Positions 45,231 through 55,907 of a DNA stretch of 64,000 nucleotides are shown here, piece after piece. Where the stretch lies: the NCBI RefSeq assembly GCF_019578655.1, contig NC_063262.1, positions 13,523,582 through 13,587,581 on the forward strand. The letters are read 5' to 3'. Source of the stretch: Ricinus communis. Taxonomy: Eukaryota; Streptophyta; Magnoliopsida; Malpighiales; Euphorbiaceae. How positions within the stretch are numbered: position 1 is the first letter of the stretch; every line of letters begins with the position of its first letter. The notes beneath the pieces are model-generated. The model ran no database searches and was not told where the DNA came from. It saw nothing but the letters and a program-made list of their open reading frames with translations. A program made the translations under genes and the position numbers.

Positions 45231-45560
45231 ACCTTTAGTCATGGAAAGCATCATCAATAGGTATAGGCGTGTACCTAAGAAGTCGTTCCCCATGAGATAT
45301 CAGCAAAAGAAAGAGGGGACAATATTACCTCTCCGATTGGAGTATGGAAGGTATTAATATTGTCCATCCACCTCTCAAGCAGGGCACAAACCGAAGTATG
45401 GTCGGTCGTCTCGGTAATAGAAGGTAGTGCACACACCAATCCGAGCCTTGACGAAGCTCAGTAGCTCGTCAAACCCCTCGGGCACCATAGAAGTTCTCAG
45501 CGAATCTGATCAACGTAGTGTCACTCTAAAAAGCATAAAAATATGTATAAATACACATAC
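45231..45560 (-). pseudogene. Plant mobile domain-like N-terminal fragment
   Basis: Minus strand reads TLIRFAENFYGA then, across frame changes, VCALLERWMDNINTFHTPIG and EVILSPLSFADISWG. The phrase ALLERWxxxxNTFHxPxGE-xxxxLxD is the start of the plant mobile domain (compare ALVERWRPETHTFHLPxGE). This is the strongest evidence that 40575-45560 once encoded a PMD protein on the minus strand. Truncated and broken. Confidence 0.5.
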
Positions 45561-46069
45561 ATACATCAGAGTCAAAAATTAAGTATGTATACTGATATTT
45601 TCAAGCTTTTCAAGCAAATCAGTATGAAAAAGTTGTTTAAGCCCATGCGGGTCTGAATCGGACTGTACAGAGCTAGTCTGCTCTATGGAGAGCCAATTGG
45701 CTCTATACAATCCCGATTAGCTCTAATTTCAGAATTGGATGTCGATTTTAGGTATCCTTCACTCTAAAATGCCAAAATAAATAAAAATACATCTTCTAGA
45801 ATGTTTTATTGATAATTATTTGAGTTTTTAATGATTTTCATAATTTATTCTATATTTGTCAATACCTATTGTTCAACACTTTTGATAAGTCTAAAAATAA
45901 TATTTTTTATTATGGATATTAATCAAACAACTAAAGAACATATATCCATGTTTCTACGGTATCCTAAATTATTTCCTATAAAATAGCAAATGAAACCTTA
46001 GGCCTAGGGATTGGCCTTGTAATGTGAGAATTCATCTCAAACAATAAAAGAAGCTTTATGTGCTAGACA
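45561..46069. other. AT-rich DNA, nothing recognised
   Basis: No frame above noise; contains a few CTCTATACA / GCTCTA words near 45670-45730. No LTR ends or repeats linked to the neighbours. Confidence 0.4.
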
Positions 46070-46745
46070 CACCTCCAACTGTCTCCCAGCTGCAGATGCA
46101 CCTAAGGTGGTGGTAGAAAAGTACAAAAAGCATCAAGAAGACGATGACCAAGTTGTTTTTTTGATGTTAGAAAGTATGACTTCTGAACTACAAAGATAAC
46201 ATGAGAATATGGATGCTTAAATTATCATCTTACATTTGAAGAAAATGTTTGATAAGGAGTGAAGGGCTGAAAGGTATGAGACCTCAAAGGAATTGTTCTG
46301 ATGCAAGATCATTGAAGGTACATATGTGAATGCACATTGACTAAAGGTGCTTGGGTACATTGAACATCTAGGGCGTTTTAGTTTCGTGATGGACAATGAG
46401 TTAAGTATAGACTTAATTTTGCAATCTCTACCTGACAGTTATGTATAGTTTGTTATAAAGTTTCATATGGATAAGTTGGATACTTCACCATAAAGAAGTA
46501 AAAGGGAGTTATTCTAATAGTAGAATCTTAAGGGTGCTGAGTAAGTCTAAAAGACAGGAGCCTAAGCCCAAGGCTTTTAAATGATGGAGGTGTCAACAAG
46601 GATAAAGGAAAGTGTCACTATAATAGGAAGGAAGGACATTGGAGAAGGAACTGCAAGGTTTATCTCACTACTTTGAAGGATAAGAAGCAAGAGCAAGCTT
46701 CTAATTCTAGAAAGAAGGAATAGACTAGCCTGAAGGCAATTGTTT
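46070..46745 (+). pseudogene. Copia gag fragment (Tnt1/Ale-like), plus strand
   Basis: Reads APKVVVEKYKKHQEDDDQVV, FLMLESMTSELQ, ENMDA, LGYIEHLGRF then FVMDNELSIDLILQSLPDSY, and a knuckle-like KCHYNRKEGHWRRNC near 46610-46655. These are standard gag phrases of small Ty1/copia elements distinct from the SIRE copies. Stops and one or two frameshifts; the knuckle lacks its second Cys. No protease or LTR is attached. Confidence 0.75.
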
Positions 46746-46853
46746 CTATTTAGTTTAGGTATTAGGTTTGTTTGTTATTTAGAATTTAATAATTGTTATT
46801 TAATGCTTTTCTAGAATAATTATTGTTATTATTCCATTTAATAATACTAGGCA

Positions 46854-47932
46854 TGTTGTCCCTTGGAACCAAGAAGGGGGATTGAATTGGTGACCTCAAA
46901 TTGTAGAAATTAATGGTTTTATGTAAAAACATAATAGATTATGGATAATATAAAGAGAGTAAGGGTTAGAGAAGATGACACAAGGGTTTATAGTGGTTCG
47001 AGAACAATCCTTCCTACATCCACTTCTCAAGATCACATTTGAGTATTCCATTATAATCACTAAGATTACAACCTTTGGGTTTTACAAGTTCACCCAACAA
47101 CTTGGTGTTTTCAAGGCTCACACTAAACCTCTTCCCTTAGTGAATCAATCTCTCACTAAGTCCCTTAACCATTGAGTATTAATGGTTACTCAACAACCAA
47201 CTCTTTATGTTTTTAATACCTAGGCTCACATAAAAACCCTTTAGAGTTTTAGTTGAATAAAGAGTTTCAACCTAATACACTTTACAAAGAAAAAAATTAA
47301 TGTAGAAAGCTAAGAAATAATTGTAAGAGTTTTAGTATACCTAAATCACACACTTGATTATAGAGTCTTTAAGAGGGGTATTTATACACAATACCAAACC
47401 CTTAAAGATATTATAATAGGTCCAAAAAATTGCCTAAAGTCTTGAAAAGCGCCCCTATGGGGCTCCAGCCACATGGCACTGATGGGATGGCTGATATCTC
47501 AATGGTTACTGACATCGCATTAATTGCAAAAGCCAACCTCGTGCTTCAACAGCACCTTTGCACTTGCCATGTCTATGCCCAGAAGCACCGTCTTGCTTTT
47601 CATCGTGTTATCGTCTGCCATTTTTAGTCTCAAGCTCAAATATGAAGCACCCTCGCACTGTTTAAAGCTTTAACAATTTGACTACCAGATGTCATGATGT
47701 GAATAGCAAGATGTTGGGTAGACTTTTCAATATCTTATAAAACTTTTGGTCATATGAATCGCGCCCTCACACTTTTTGGACTTTTCACAAGGCTTAATTC
47801 AAAGCTTAAGAATATTTATTCTATGCTTGGTTACTTTAGTACTCTGTCATATGGACATTCAGACATGAGGTTGGCAATATTCAATTTGGCTGTTAAGATC
47901 AAAATAGAGATCAATTGCACCTTAGGTCAACA
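46854..47932 (-). repeat. 3' LTR of copia element 2
   Basis: TGTTGTCCCTTGG...TAGGTCAACA, 1079 bp. Minus-strand TATA-like box at 47380-47386. Contains GC words AAGCGCCCCTATGGGG, CACCCTCGCACTG and CGCGCCCTCACACTTTTT. Confidence 0.85.
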
Positions 47933-47946
47933 ATCTCCCCCTTTTT
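47933..47946 (-). promoter_or_regulatory. Polypurine tract of copia element 2
   Basis: Minus strand AAAAAGGGGGAGAT abuts the LTR start TGTTGACC; shows that the LTR is 3' and that the element extends to higher coordinates. Confidence 0.85.
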
Positions 47947-48371
47947 GATTTTGACAACCAAATTGATCAAGTATAAACGCAATTGAGTAGGTAATAACTA
48001 ACATTCAAAAGTCAAAAGAACAATTCACTTAAAGATTTAATAATTTAATACTCCCCCTTAATATTTGCATTTTTTTCCCCTTAGTTTTTGTAACTAAGTT
48101 ATACTTCTGTGCTTATTCTTATAGGTCAATTTTAAGCATACTTCTCTCTTGTAAGCATATTTCGCAATATTTATTCTTTAGGGATCATTCTATTTCTCCC
48201 CAAAGTCCTAATAGTCAAATTAAGCATACTTAATAATTTTAGTAATCAATTTAAGTACTTCTCCCCCTTCGTCAAAATTAAAAAGTAAGACAAGGAAAGT
48301 AAATTGCAAACAGATAGAACATAAAAGAAATAAAGTGAGATTTCATTCGTGGAAATGTGTTACATATATGA
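47947..48371 (-). other. Non-coding 3' UTR of copia element 2
   Basis: Several C-runs (TCCCCCTTA, TTCCCCTTAG, CTCCCCCTTCG) alternate with AT-rich DNA, i.e. repeated purine tracts on the element strand. No frame. Confidence 0.5.
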
Positions 48372-49661
48372 TCAATGATAAGAGATGCATGCATGAGAAA
48401 GTAGAAGAACAAAAAAAATAAAAAAGTTAAAGAAAATAAGAGAAATTTTCTTCTTCTTCATCATTTTCTTCTTCTTATTCTTGAAAAACCACAAGCTCCT
48501 TGCCTTTCCCCCTAGAACTAGCTTGAGGAGGTGGAATTGGAGCCTCTTCTTCTTCTTCTTCTTCTTCCTCCAATCCTCCACATGGAAATAAGAAAGTTTA
48601 TGGGCTTTTTGAATTTTCACTAAATCCACATGCAAGTGGTGAAGGTAATTCCAAGTTCTCTCCATTTGCTTAAGCACCTTGACCTCAAAAGAAATATAGG
48701 GTTGTCCTTGGAATGAGGAAGGAGTAGGCTCAATTGGCATCCTATGGTATTTCTTCCTTTTCTTCCTATCATCCACATATTCCTCTATAAGAAGGAAGAA
48801 CTTCCCATCAACCTCCCATTTAGGTCTAAGTCTTATGACTTTGGCATGCTCAAGAAAAGCTAATCCTAGCAAAAAGGTGAGATATGAGGAGTTAGAAAGG
48901 TTTTGTTTAGAGGAGTTAGGGCTAAAGGTGTTTGGCAATTTTGGTGACATGTGAGGAGACAAGAATGGCACCTTTTTGTGTATTGCCAAGATGAAGAAGG
49001 TGATCAAGAAAAAATTTAGAAGTGAGAATGTGCTTACCATGGATCATCGCATAGAGGAAAAGAAGGTCCTTTTGTGGTACTTTTTCAATCCCATTATCCC
49101 TTGCATGGATGTTGGTGGCAATCATCCAATGCACTACCCTATTTGTTAAGGATTTGAGGTGTTTTAAGAGTGAGTCTTTAGAATGGATTTCTTTGTTAGA
49201 GATTTGCCTCCAAAATTGGAAAAAAGAAAGAGGCATTTCTACTAGGTTTTCAATAATAAAGAGGTGGCTTCTTTCTTAAAACCCAAAGATAGAAGAGAAT
49301 TGGGGTCTAGAAAGGGTTCTCTTTTTCTAAAGAGCCTAAACTCTATTCCATAGTCATCCCTATCTCCCTTTTTGTTTATCATTAAGGTGGAAAGGAATTC
49401 CTTAGTGAGGTTTTCAAATCCTAGTTCTATGGATTAGGGTTGAAAGAAGTCTCTAAGCCTTACATTTTCGAGAAGTCTGTTTACCTCTTGAGAGATGCCA
49501 AGCTTGATGAGGACCTCTTCATCAAAGAACATACTTGGTTGAGTTTCTTTTCTTTCTATGGTCATGTACTTGATCCTTGCTTCATCATGTACACCTTTCA
49601 TCCTTTCTATGATTGATTATGAGGAAGAAAAGCCTCTGCCAATTGTCTTTCTTGGACCCAT
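48372..49661 (-). pseudogene. 3' ORF of copia element 2 (envelope-position, function unknown)
   Basis: Start at 49661 (MGPRKTIGRG). Open pieces 49236-48922 (NRVVHWMIATNIHARDNGIE, PQKDLLFLYAMIHGKHIL, FFLDHLLHLGNTQKG) and 49040-48372 (GLAFLEHAKVIRLRPKWEVD, MERTWNYLHHLHVDLVKIQK, then Lys-rich repeats and a hydrophobic end FFNFFIFFVLLL). The final hydrophobic run could pass for a membrane anchor, but the upstream frame is shifted, so I do not rely on it. Clearly homologous to 1830-3097, so this gene is a fixed part of the family. No enzyme motif recognised. Confidence 0.6.
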
Positions 49662-50460
49662 ACTTGTCTTGAAGAAGTAAAATAGAGATTTGGAAATTTT
49701 GAAGAAGAGAAGAAGGAGTTTTGAAAGCTCAAATGAATGTGTATAAAAGTCATGCAATTCTACAAAATGTGGCTTTTACAGCCTTAAGGGGGGCGGTGAA
49801 AAAATGGTCAAAAATGCCTAGTTTGACATTAAAACTCATTTTCAAAAATACTATAACGGCTAGTATTTTGCTGACATCGTGGAGAAGCGTGATCGCCCTT
49901 TTGAAAAATGAGTCATAACGGCTATAATTTTAGAAAACTGTGGTCGCACTCAGGAATTGCAAGCATGCTTTTAAGGTCCTTTCCAAGATTTCATATGAAC
50001 TTATAAAGCGTGAGCGTGCTTTTTGAAATTTTGAGAAAAAAAATGCAAAAATGCTTTAAATTGATCCCATGATTTAATGTATGAGTATTGAAATACACAA
50101 AGATTGAAAGTTATATAGTGCTAAGATAATTTCGATACTCAAATTTGCATAAAAGAATAGAAATGTACAAGTATAAGCATGACAATGAAAAAGCATACAT
50201 AATTAGCAAAAGAATGTGTTTATGCTAAGTTGCTTCCATTTATCATTCCTAGTTCTCTTTTTATGAAATTCATTATTTCCTCGTTTTGGGTCTTAATGAA
50301 AATATTGGCTAGTTGCTTACTTATGTCTTACTTGTGTCAACATACTCTAGTACTATACTACAATTTTGAATATGTTCTCTCAAAAAATGGTGTCTAATAT
50401 CTATATGCTTACTTCTAGAGTGTTGAATAGGATTCTTAGAAAGGTTTATAGCACTAGTGT
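49662..50460 (-). pseudogene. Spacer and RNase H end of copia element 2
   Basis: 49662-50220 is non-coding and repeats the AAGCGTGATCGC / GTGAGCGTGCTTTT words (49880-50030). 50220-50460 matches 10275-10475 of copia element 1 (RNase H C-terminus), broken. Ends GCACTAGTGT at the Tekay-like LTR. Confidence 0.55.
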
Positions 50461-52369
50461 TGTAATACCCCGAATTTTTATATATTTAATAAATGAGTTA
50501 TTTTCTATACCCAATTAGTTTGAAATTTTAAGAAATTATTCAAGTAAATTATTTGAGAAATGATTATATTTTGGTTATTCAAAATTTTCCCAAATGCATA
50601 TTTATATAAGTAAAATTATATTTTGGAATAAGGATTGAAAGTATAATGTTATTTTTATGGGGTTTTAATGGAAATTTGTGAGCTTGGTATTTTTGTAAAT
50701 AAATATGTCTACGGTGGGGGTATTTTTGTAATTGTGTATTTTCAATAATTCGGATTTGGCCCAAATTAATTAGTTAAGGGCTTAATTGAAAGGCTAAAAA
50801 GAAGTTTGGGGGCTAAATTGGAATTTTGATGGATGAAATTGTAAGTAATTAAGAAGTTGAGGGACTAAATTATAATAAGGAAAAGTTCGGGGGCCTAATG
50901 TCGATATTGAAAGGAAAGAAAATCGGGAAGAAGAGAGGAGAGAGAGAGACAGAGCGTCGGAAGAGAAGAGAGTGCCGAAGGCGGCGCGCGAAGCCCAGCA
51001 GGCGGCTGAGCGGCTGGAGGAAGGCGGATGGCGTGTTGCCGGCCGGGTGGCGATCGCGTGAGAGCTTTCGTTGTTGGGCCGGCGCCTGGTGGCGAGACGG
51101 AAGATCCGGTGGAGAGAGAAAATGGTGGCGGCCGGTGTTTTTGGGTTTTTCCGGCGAGATCCGGCCGGAGGATGGACGATCGGAGGACGTATTCGACTCT
51201 CACGATCGGCTCCGTTGCAAATCGACGGTCGTGATCGTCCGCAAATTTCTCCGATGATCGGTGTCGATCGAAAATCGGAAGCGGGGATCCGCATCGTTGT
51301 GAGTCCGATGGTGTGTCCAGATCGTCGATCGGACTCCGGTCGGAGGCAAGTCGACCGTCGTTAATTTTCTTTGGCCGCTGATCTTGGAAATTCTTTGATT
51401 TAATTTGTGTGTCTATTGATTGTTAATTGTTATTTTGATATGGTTGAATGATTTCATTATACAATGATATTTATTATATGTGATGATTTCCGATTTGGGG
51501 ATGTGGCTTTCGATAACACTGCGATGTCTTCGGCGTATGATCATGGACATGTAATAAGATTTTTATGGGTTTGCCCTGGTCGAGCATGGCTCTGGGCTGA
51601 TTTGTGTAAATTGCAGGAGATAAGGTCAGCTGCTCTGGCAATTTATTGGATTAAGAGAGCCGAATGGCTACTAGATTTCTTATTTGGATACTTAAGTGAC
51701 CGGTGGGAAGTAAGGTCCCTGGTCGAGCATTGCTCTCTTGGGCCAAATTTTATTGGATTAAGAGAGCCAAAATGGTACGTTAGAATTTGGGGTTGGGGTT
51801 CTACCGAGCCACTCGTCCCATAAAAGTAAAAATATATTTTTATTTATTCATTTATTTATTTATTATGGTATGATTATAATATGGATTGTATTCATTGCAT
51901 GGTTGATATATTGATTCGAATGATCAATATTTCTGTGAAGAAAGTAATAGGGTATGATTATAGTATGATTGGTATTTATGTGCATGGTTTGATATACTGA
52001 TTTGAACAATCTATGTTTCGAGAAGAATGCAATAGTTCCCGGATTATTTGATTTTAACTCACTCTCGAGCGTGGCTTCCATTATCGCTCTGCTGGATTCA
52101 TGACTCTAGTCCTCATGACTTTTATCGAGAACCCGACTCATTCATCATCGGGTGATGTATTTGATTTGGTATGTGAATTGGTAAATCTAGATTCTCATGA
52201 TAGTAGTACAGTAGATGTATGCTTGTAAATTTTACAGTTTCGTGTCTCGCCTAGTTTTCCCGTGGCGGGCCAAGTATTTATGTAGAATGTAGTACGTTAA
52301 GATAAATTGTGGCTTTAATAATATTAATTTGAGATGAGATTTGTTTAAATTAGTGAGTGTCGGGAATTG
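50461..52369 (+). repeat. Tekay-like solo LTR inserted in copia element 2
   Basis: Begins TGTAATACCCCGAAT and ends near GTGTCGGGAATTG; the two ends are imperfectly inverted, as in Tekay/Del-type LTRs. Copia sequence resumes after it (TGTCATATTT), matching the empty site at 10463-10482. The target duplication is blurred (AGTGT against AGTTGT). 50930-51365 is unusually G+C and CpG rich for the window, with overlapping open frames on both strands, and is probably the LTR leader rather than a gene. 51530-52280 holds repeated GGTCGAGCA(T)...CTCT and GGATTAAGAGAGCC phrases. Confidence 0.65.
51580..51773 (+). repeat. Two diverged repeat units within the Tekay-like LTR
   Basis: The phrases GGTCGAGCA-GGCTCT and TTTATTGGATTAAGAGAGCC occur twice, at about 51578-51662 and 51721-51770. 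The units are spaced about 110-140 bases apart and differ by indels. Internal LTR repeats often mark enhancer-like U3/R blocks; function not known. Confidence 0.5.
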
Positions 52370-52975
52370 AGTTGTTTGTCATATTTAATAGAAATGTGAT
52401 CAACATCTCCCCCATAATCTCTTAATTATTGCTTCATCCAAAGGATTTGAGCACAACAACAATCACCAACCATTTAGCTAGTCTTGAGAGAGCAATCGAG
52501 ACTGATTCTTACTAAATCAAAACACTAACCATTCACCTAAAAGATGGCAAGTCTTGGAGGTGCTCTTTCTATCTAATAAACTACAGGCATAATCGGCATC
52601 CGAATAACATATTATATTAGAGGATATTTCCCTAGGATACCAAAGTCCTAAGTTCAAAGTCCCACACAAATATTCAAAATCCTATTTACGGCATTCAAAT
52701 GAATCTCTTTAGGACAAGATTAAAATCTAGCACAAAGGCAAACACTATACATAACATAGGGTCTAGAGACGGTTAAATACATAAGTGAACTGATCATACC
52801 TCTATAGAGCTTTTTGTTCACGCCCTCACCCTTCTCATCCTTGTCCAATTTAGTTGCAACACTCGTTCGGGTCTTGGCTACTTTGCAACCATTCATCTCA
52901 AATTTCTTTAGGAGTTCTCTTGTGTACTTGGATTGGTTGATGAATATCCCATCTTTACTTTGCTTGATTTAAAGA
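52370..52975 (-). pseudogene. RNase H N-terminal part and RT end of copia element 2
   Basis: Aligns with 10475-11090 of copia element 1. Stops throughout. A phrase like QSKYTRELLKKFEMN reads near 52900-52950. No other feature. Confidence 0.55.
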
Positions 52976-53350
52976 TCAAGGAAGAATTTTGAGCCTCCAA
53001 TCATGCTCATTTTCAAATTCTCTAGTCATACACTTAGCAAAATTCTCACAAAGCAACTCATTAGTAGCTCCAAACACAATGCCATCAATATAAATTTGAA
53101 CAATTAGAGTGGCATACTTGTGTTTCTTAACAAATAGTATAGTGTCAACCTTGCCCTTTTGAAATATGTTTTCAATTAAAAAAGAACTAAGCCTTTCATA
53201 CCAAGCTCTAGGAGCTTGTTTTAACCCATACAAGGTTTTAGGAAGTTTGAAAACATGATTGGGAAACTTATGATTTTTAAAATCTGAAGGTTGCTCAACA
53301 TAGACTTCTTCCTCAATAAAACCATTTAAAAAAGCACTTTTGACATCCAT
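52976..53350 (-). pseudogene. Reverse transcriptase fragment of copia element 2
   Basis: 124 open residues: MDVKSAFLNGFIEEEVYVEQ, LYGLKQAPRAWYERL and YIDGIVFGATNELLC. The catalytic YVDD is YIDG here, so the second aspartate is lost and the enzyme would be dead even if expressed. The upstream part of RT (53351-53560) is present but broken. Homologous to 11226-11465 plus 10918-11199, without the frameshift seen there. Confidence 0.85.
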
Positions 53351-53917
53351 CTAAAATAATTTAAAATTCATGTGACATGCATATGGTAAAAGCATCCTAA
53401 TAGTTTCTAATCTAGCAACTAGAGCAAAGGTCTCATCATAATCAATGGCTTCCTCTTTGTTGTAACTTTTTGCAATCAATCTAGATTTGTTTCTAGTGAT
53501 TGAGCCTTGCTCATATAGTTTTTTCTAAACACACATTTACAACCTATAATTTGGTTATCCTTGAGTCTAGGAACAAGTTCCCACACTATGTTTCTCTCAA
53601 TTGGTTGAGTTCATCTTTCATAGCAATCACCCAACTCTCATCATTTAGAGCCTCATCAATGGTCCTTCGCTCAATTTGAGAAAAAAAGGCTAGATTATTT
53701 AAAGCTACTAGTTTAGAAGAGTACTTACACCTTTTGATAATTCTCCAATTACTTGAGTAGGAGGATGATCCATTTTGAAGTTTGGGAGGTTTCCATCTCT
53801 TAGGAATCTTGAGTTATATCTTGATTTTGTTGGTCTTATTTAACTTCCTCTATAGATTCGTCCATTCCTTTTTTAGGGATCATCATATTCACTTTGAGTT
53901 CGTCAAATATTAGATAT
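53351..53917 (-). pseudogene. RT N-terminus and acidic linker of copia element 2
   Basis: Matches 11466-12000 in copia element 1 (the RT lead-in and the acidic linker before it) with many indels. Ends at an abrupt strand switch. Confidence 0.5.
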
Positions 53918-54321
53918 CATTCTTGAGAGATCATATGCAAAAAAGGGATGTTGAGTTAGAATTAATTGACACTAACAACTAAGTTGTCGATATATTTACC
54001 AAGCCTTATGTGAAGGATAGACTAAATTTTATCAAAATGAATTTTGTGTGTCGTTTTGTGCATATTTATTATTTTTTAATACTTGATTATTTTATGCTCT
54101 TCAATGGCTAAGTTAGACTTACTTTGTGTCAATTGATATGACATTGGGCAAACAAATGCCATTCTAAATCAATATTGATCATACTTGACAAGTACCATTT
54201 GCATTTTCATGATTCTTTATGAAAATCTAAGTTTTTACATTTGACCTGTAAATCGCGAGCGGTATCTTTGTGTCACGAACATGATCTCTACTGGACTCTT
54301 ACAATTGGTTTTTTATCCTAA
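53918..54321 (+). pseudogene. Inverted copia RNase H C-terminal fragment
   Basis: Plus-strand frame ISFLRDHMQKRDVELELIDT, a TAA/Q position, then VVDIFTKPYVKDRLNFIKMN. This is the end of copia RNase H (DIFTKPL box). It is in the opposite direction to copia element 2, which ends just before it, so the junction is a rearrangement or another fragment's edge. 54060-54321 is non-coding and runs to the next LTR. Confidence 0.7.
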
Positions 54322-55758
54322 TGATAGGCATCATACTACACATATTTTCATGCCCGATTGTTTATATTTTTATGCATGATTATCCTATTTTATACTAGAA
54401 TCACCTGTCTTTTGTTTCCTTTCTCGTTTCAAGTCATTTTCGAAGGACACTATCAATAATTGAGGGAAATACGCGTGACTACGGACCAAATTCCATCAAA
54501 TTGGGCGAGGACTAGCACCCTCGGGTCGAGCACGACTACTCCCAAAGCGTCTGATTATTCGACTATTGCCAAGGAAGGTGCTTCGCACGATAACATACCA
54601 CACGGCTCCTCCCGCCCACCGGCTTACCTAGAGGTTAACACAACGAAACCCTAGGGATCAAGATGGCCTACCGTCCTTGACCCGTGACCGTGATGCACTT
54701 ACTGCCATATGCTGAAGAGAGTATATAGGCAAAAGTTTGATTTTCTCAGAGGAGGAGGTTCAATTTTCTCTCTCGACCTAATTCGGAGTATACACTCAAT
54801 TCACTTGTTTCTACAGACCTCGATTTGTCACCTTGGGAGATCAAATTCATCAATTAAGGGAGGATAACACTTGTTTTCAATATCGATTTGAGGATCAAAA
54901 CAACATTTGGGAGCATTCAAGAGGCAAATTAGGGTTTGATATTTTGGATTGGAAAATTAGGGTTTCTCATCCAACTTGAAAGAAAAGGTGTACATGCCTT
55001 CAATTTTCTTTTCCTTATTTGTTCCTTATTTTGCTTTAACTACGAACATGAGTAGCTAGATCTTTTGAACCCATTGGGGTCTTTATGGTGATGGATTGTG
55101 CTTAGTTGTTAGATTTGTAATTGCCTTTATTATAATCTTTTTGCTATTCAGTAATAAAGTTTGATTCAGTTAGTTTGAGACGTTGAATTAATTGTCTTGT
55201 TGGTTGTTTCTTGACATTGAGAAATGCTTTTTACAATTGGAAATTGAATAGTAAGAACTGGTAGTTAACACTTAGAGATAAGGTTAATTCACTCGCCGGA
55301 TTAAGAATTAACAACTCTTAATAGATCTAAATCACGCTTAATGCTAATTTGTAATAATCTGATAGGAAGAGATTCCATTAGGTTAGTGCAGGTTTAGGAA
55401 CTTGGTGAGCTCGAGAGAGGATCTGAGTTCGATTTAGGATTTAGGCACGAGTAGCAAGATTGGTAATTTATAAAATCAACCTTAGAATTCCATCACTTAG
55501 GTCCCCTTTGGGTTTGCTTCTTTTGTTGTGGTTGTCTTTCGATTGTCAGTTGCTATTTATTCCTTTATTAGCATTCATAATCATTAGTTAATTAATTTAG
55601 ACTTCTCACACTCTATTTTAGACTGTATAATAATGAAAAGATAAAGAAGTAACTCCTAGGTTCTTTTGTCCTCCTCTAGGATACCACACTCATTACCAAT
55701 GCTAAGCGCATCGCATCGGGTTCAGCTTTGGGTAGGTTGCAATCGGTGTAGCCCATCA
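54322..55758 (+). repeat. 5' LTR of element D
   Basis: TGATAGGCATCATACTACAC...GTAGCCCATCA, 1437 bp. Same family as the element C LTRs (compare the reverse complement of 36690-36722). TATA-like box TATATAGGC at 54722-54730. Confidence 0.82.
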
Positions 55759-55783
55759 TTTTTCGCCACGCCTGACGAGGACA
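55759..55783 (+). promoter_or_regulatory. Decayed primer binding site of element D
   Basis: TTTTTCGCCACGCCTGACGA is in the position of TTTTTGGCGCCGTTGCCGGGGA, with several changes. Located directly after the LTR end. Confidence 0.5.
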
Positions 55784-55907
55784 TAAGAACTGGCGAATTT
55801 TTGTCGGTGTTAATTTAGTCATTATCTATTTATTTATTTATTCTTTATTCTTTAGTTTATTATTTTTATTGATTAGTGGTTGTTTGGTTGTCAGTTTCAG
55901 GTAGTTT

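Larger units (their letters stand above)
46854..53917 (-). mobile_element. Copia element 2: SIRE/Maximus-like, minus strand, 5' part missing
   Basis: 3' LTR 46854-47932, polypurine tract, 3' ORF up to 49661, RNase H remnants 50220-50460 and 52370-52975, RT 52976-53350, linker to about 53910. A Tekay-like LTR (50461-52369) splits RNase H. Gag, protease and integrase are absent; at about 53918 the sequence switches to an inverted copia RNase H fragment. Close relative of copia element 1 by the shared 3' ORF and LTR. Confidence 0.82.

Noticed and set aside
39425..47932. The two copia LTRs 39425-40574 and 46854-47932 as ends of one element
   Set aside because: The primer site lies left of the first and the polypurine tract right of the second, so they face away from the interval and belong to two different elements.
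48372..48470. C-terminal hydrophobic run as a membrane anchor of an envelope protein
   Set aside because: The segment is mostly T/A-rich low complexity after a Lys-rich repeat, and the frame to the conserved core is shifted; not enough to call an envelope.
50794..51364. Several overlapping open frames (up to 166 codons) on both strands in a GC-rich block
   Set aside because: Both strands are open at once, residues are Arg/Ser/Pro/Gly rich as expected from composition, and the block lies inside a Tekay-like LTR. I read it as leader sequence, not a gene.
51464..51823. A 119-codon plus-strand frame in the Tekay-like LTR
   Set aside because: It crosses the repeated LTR phrases and has no recognisable domain; probably chance.
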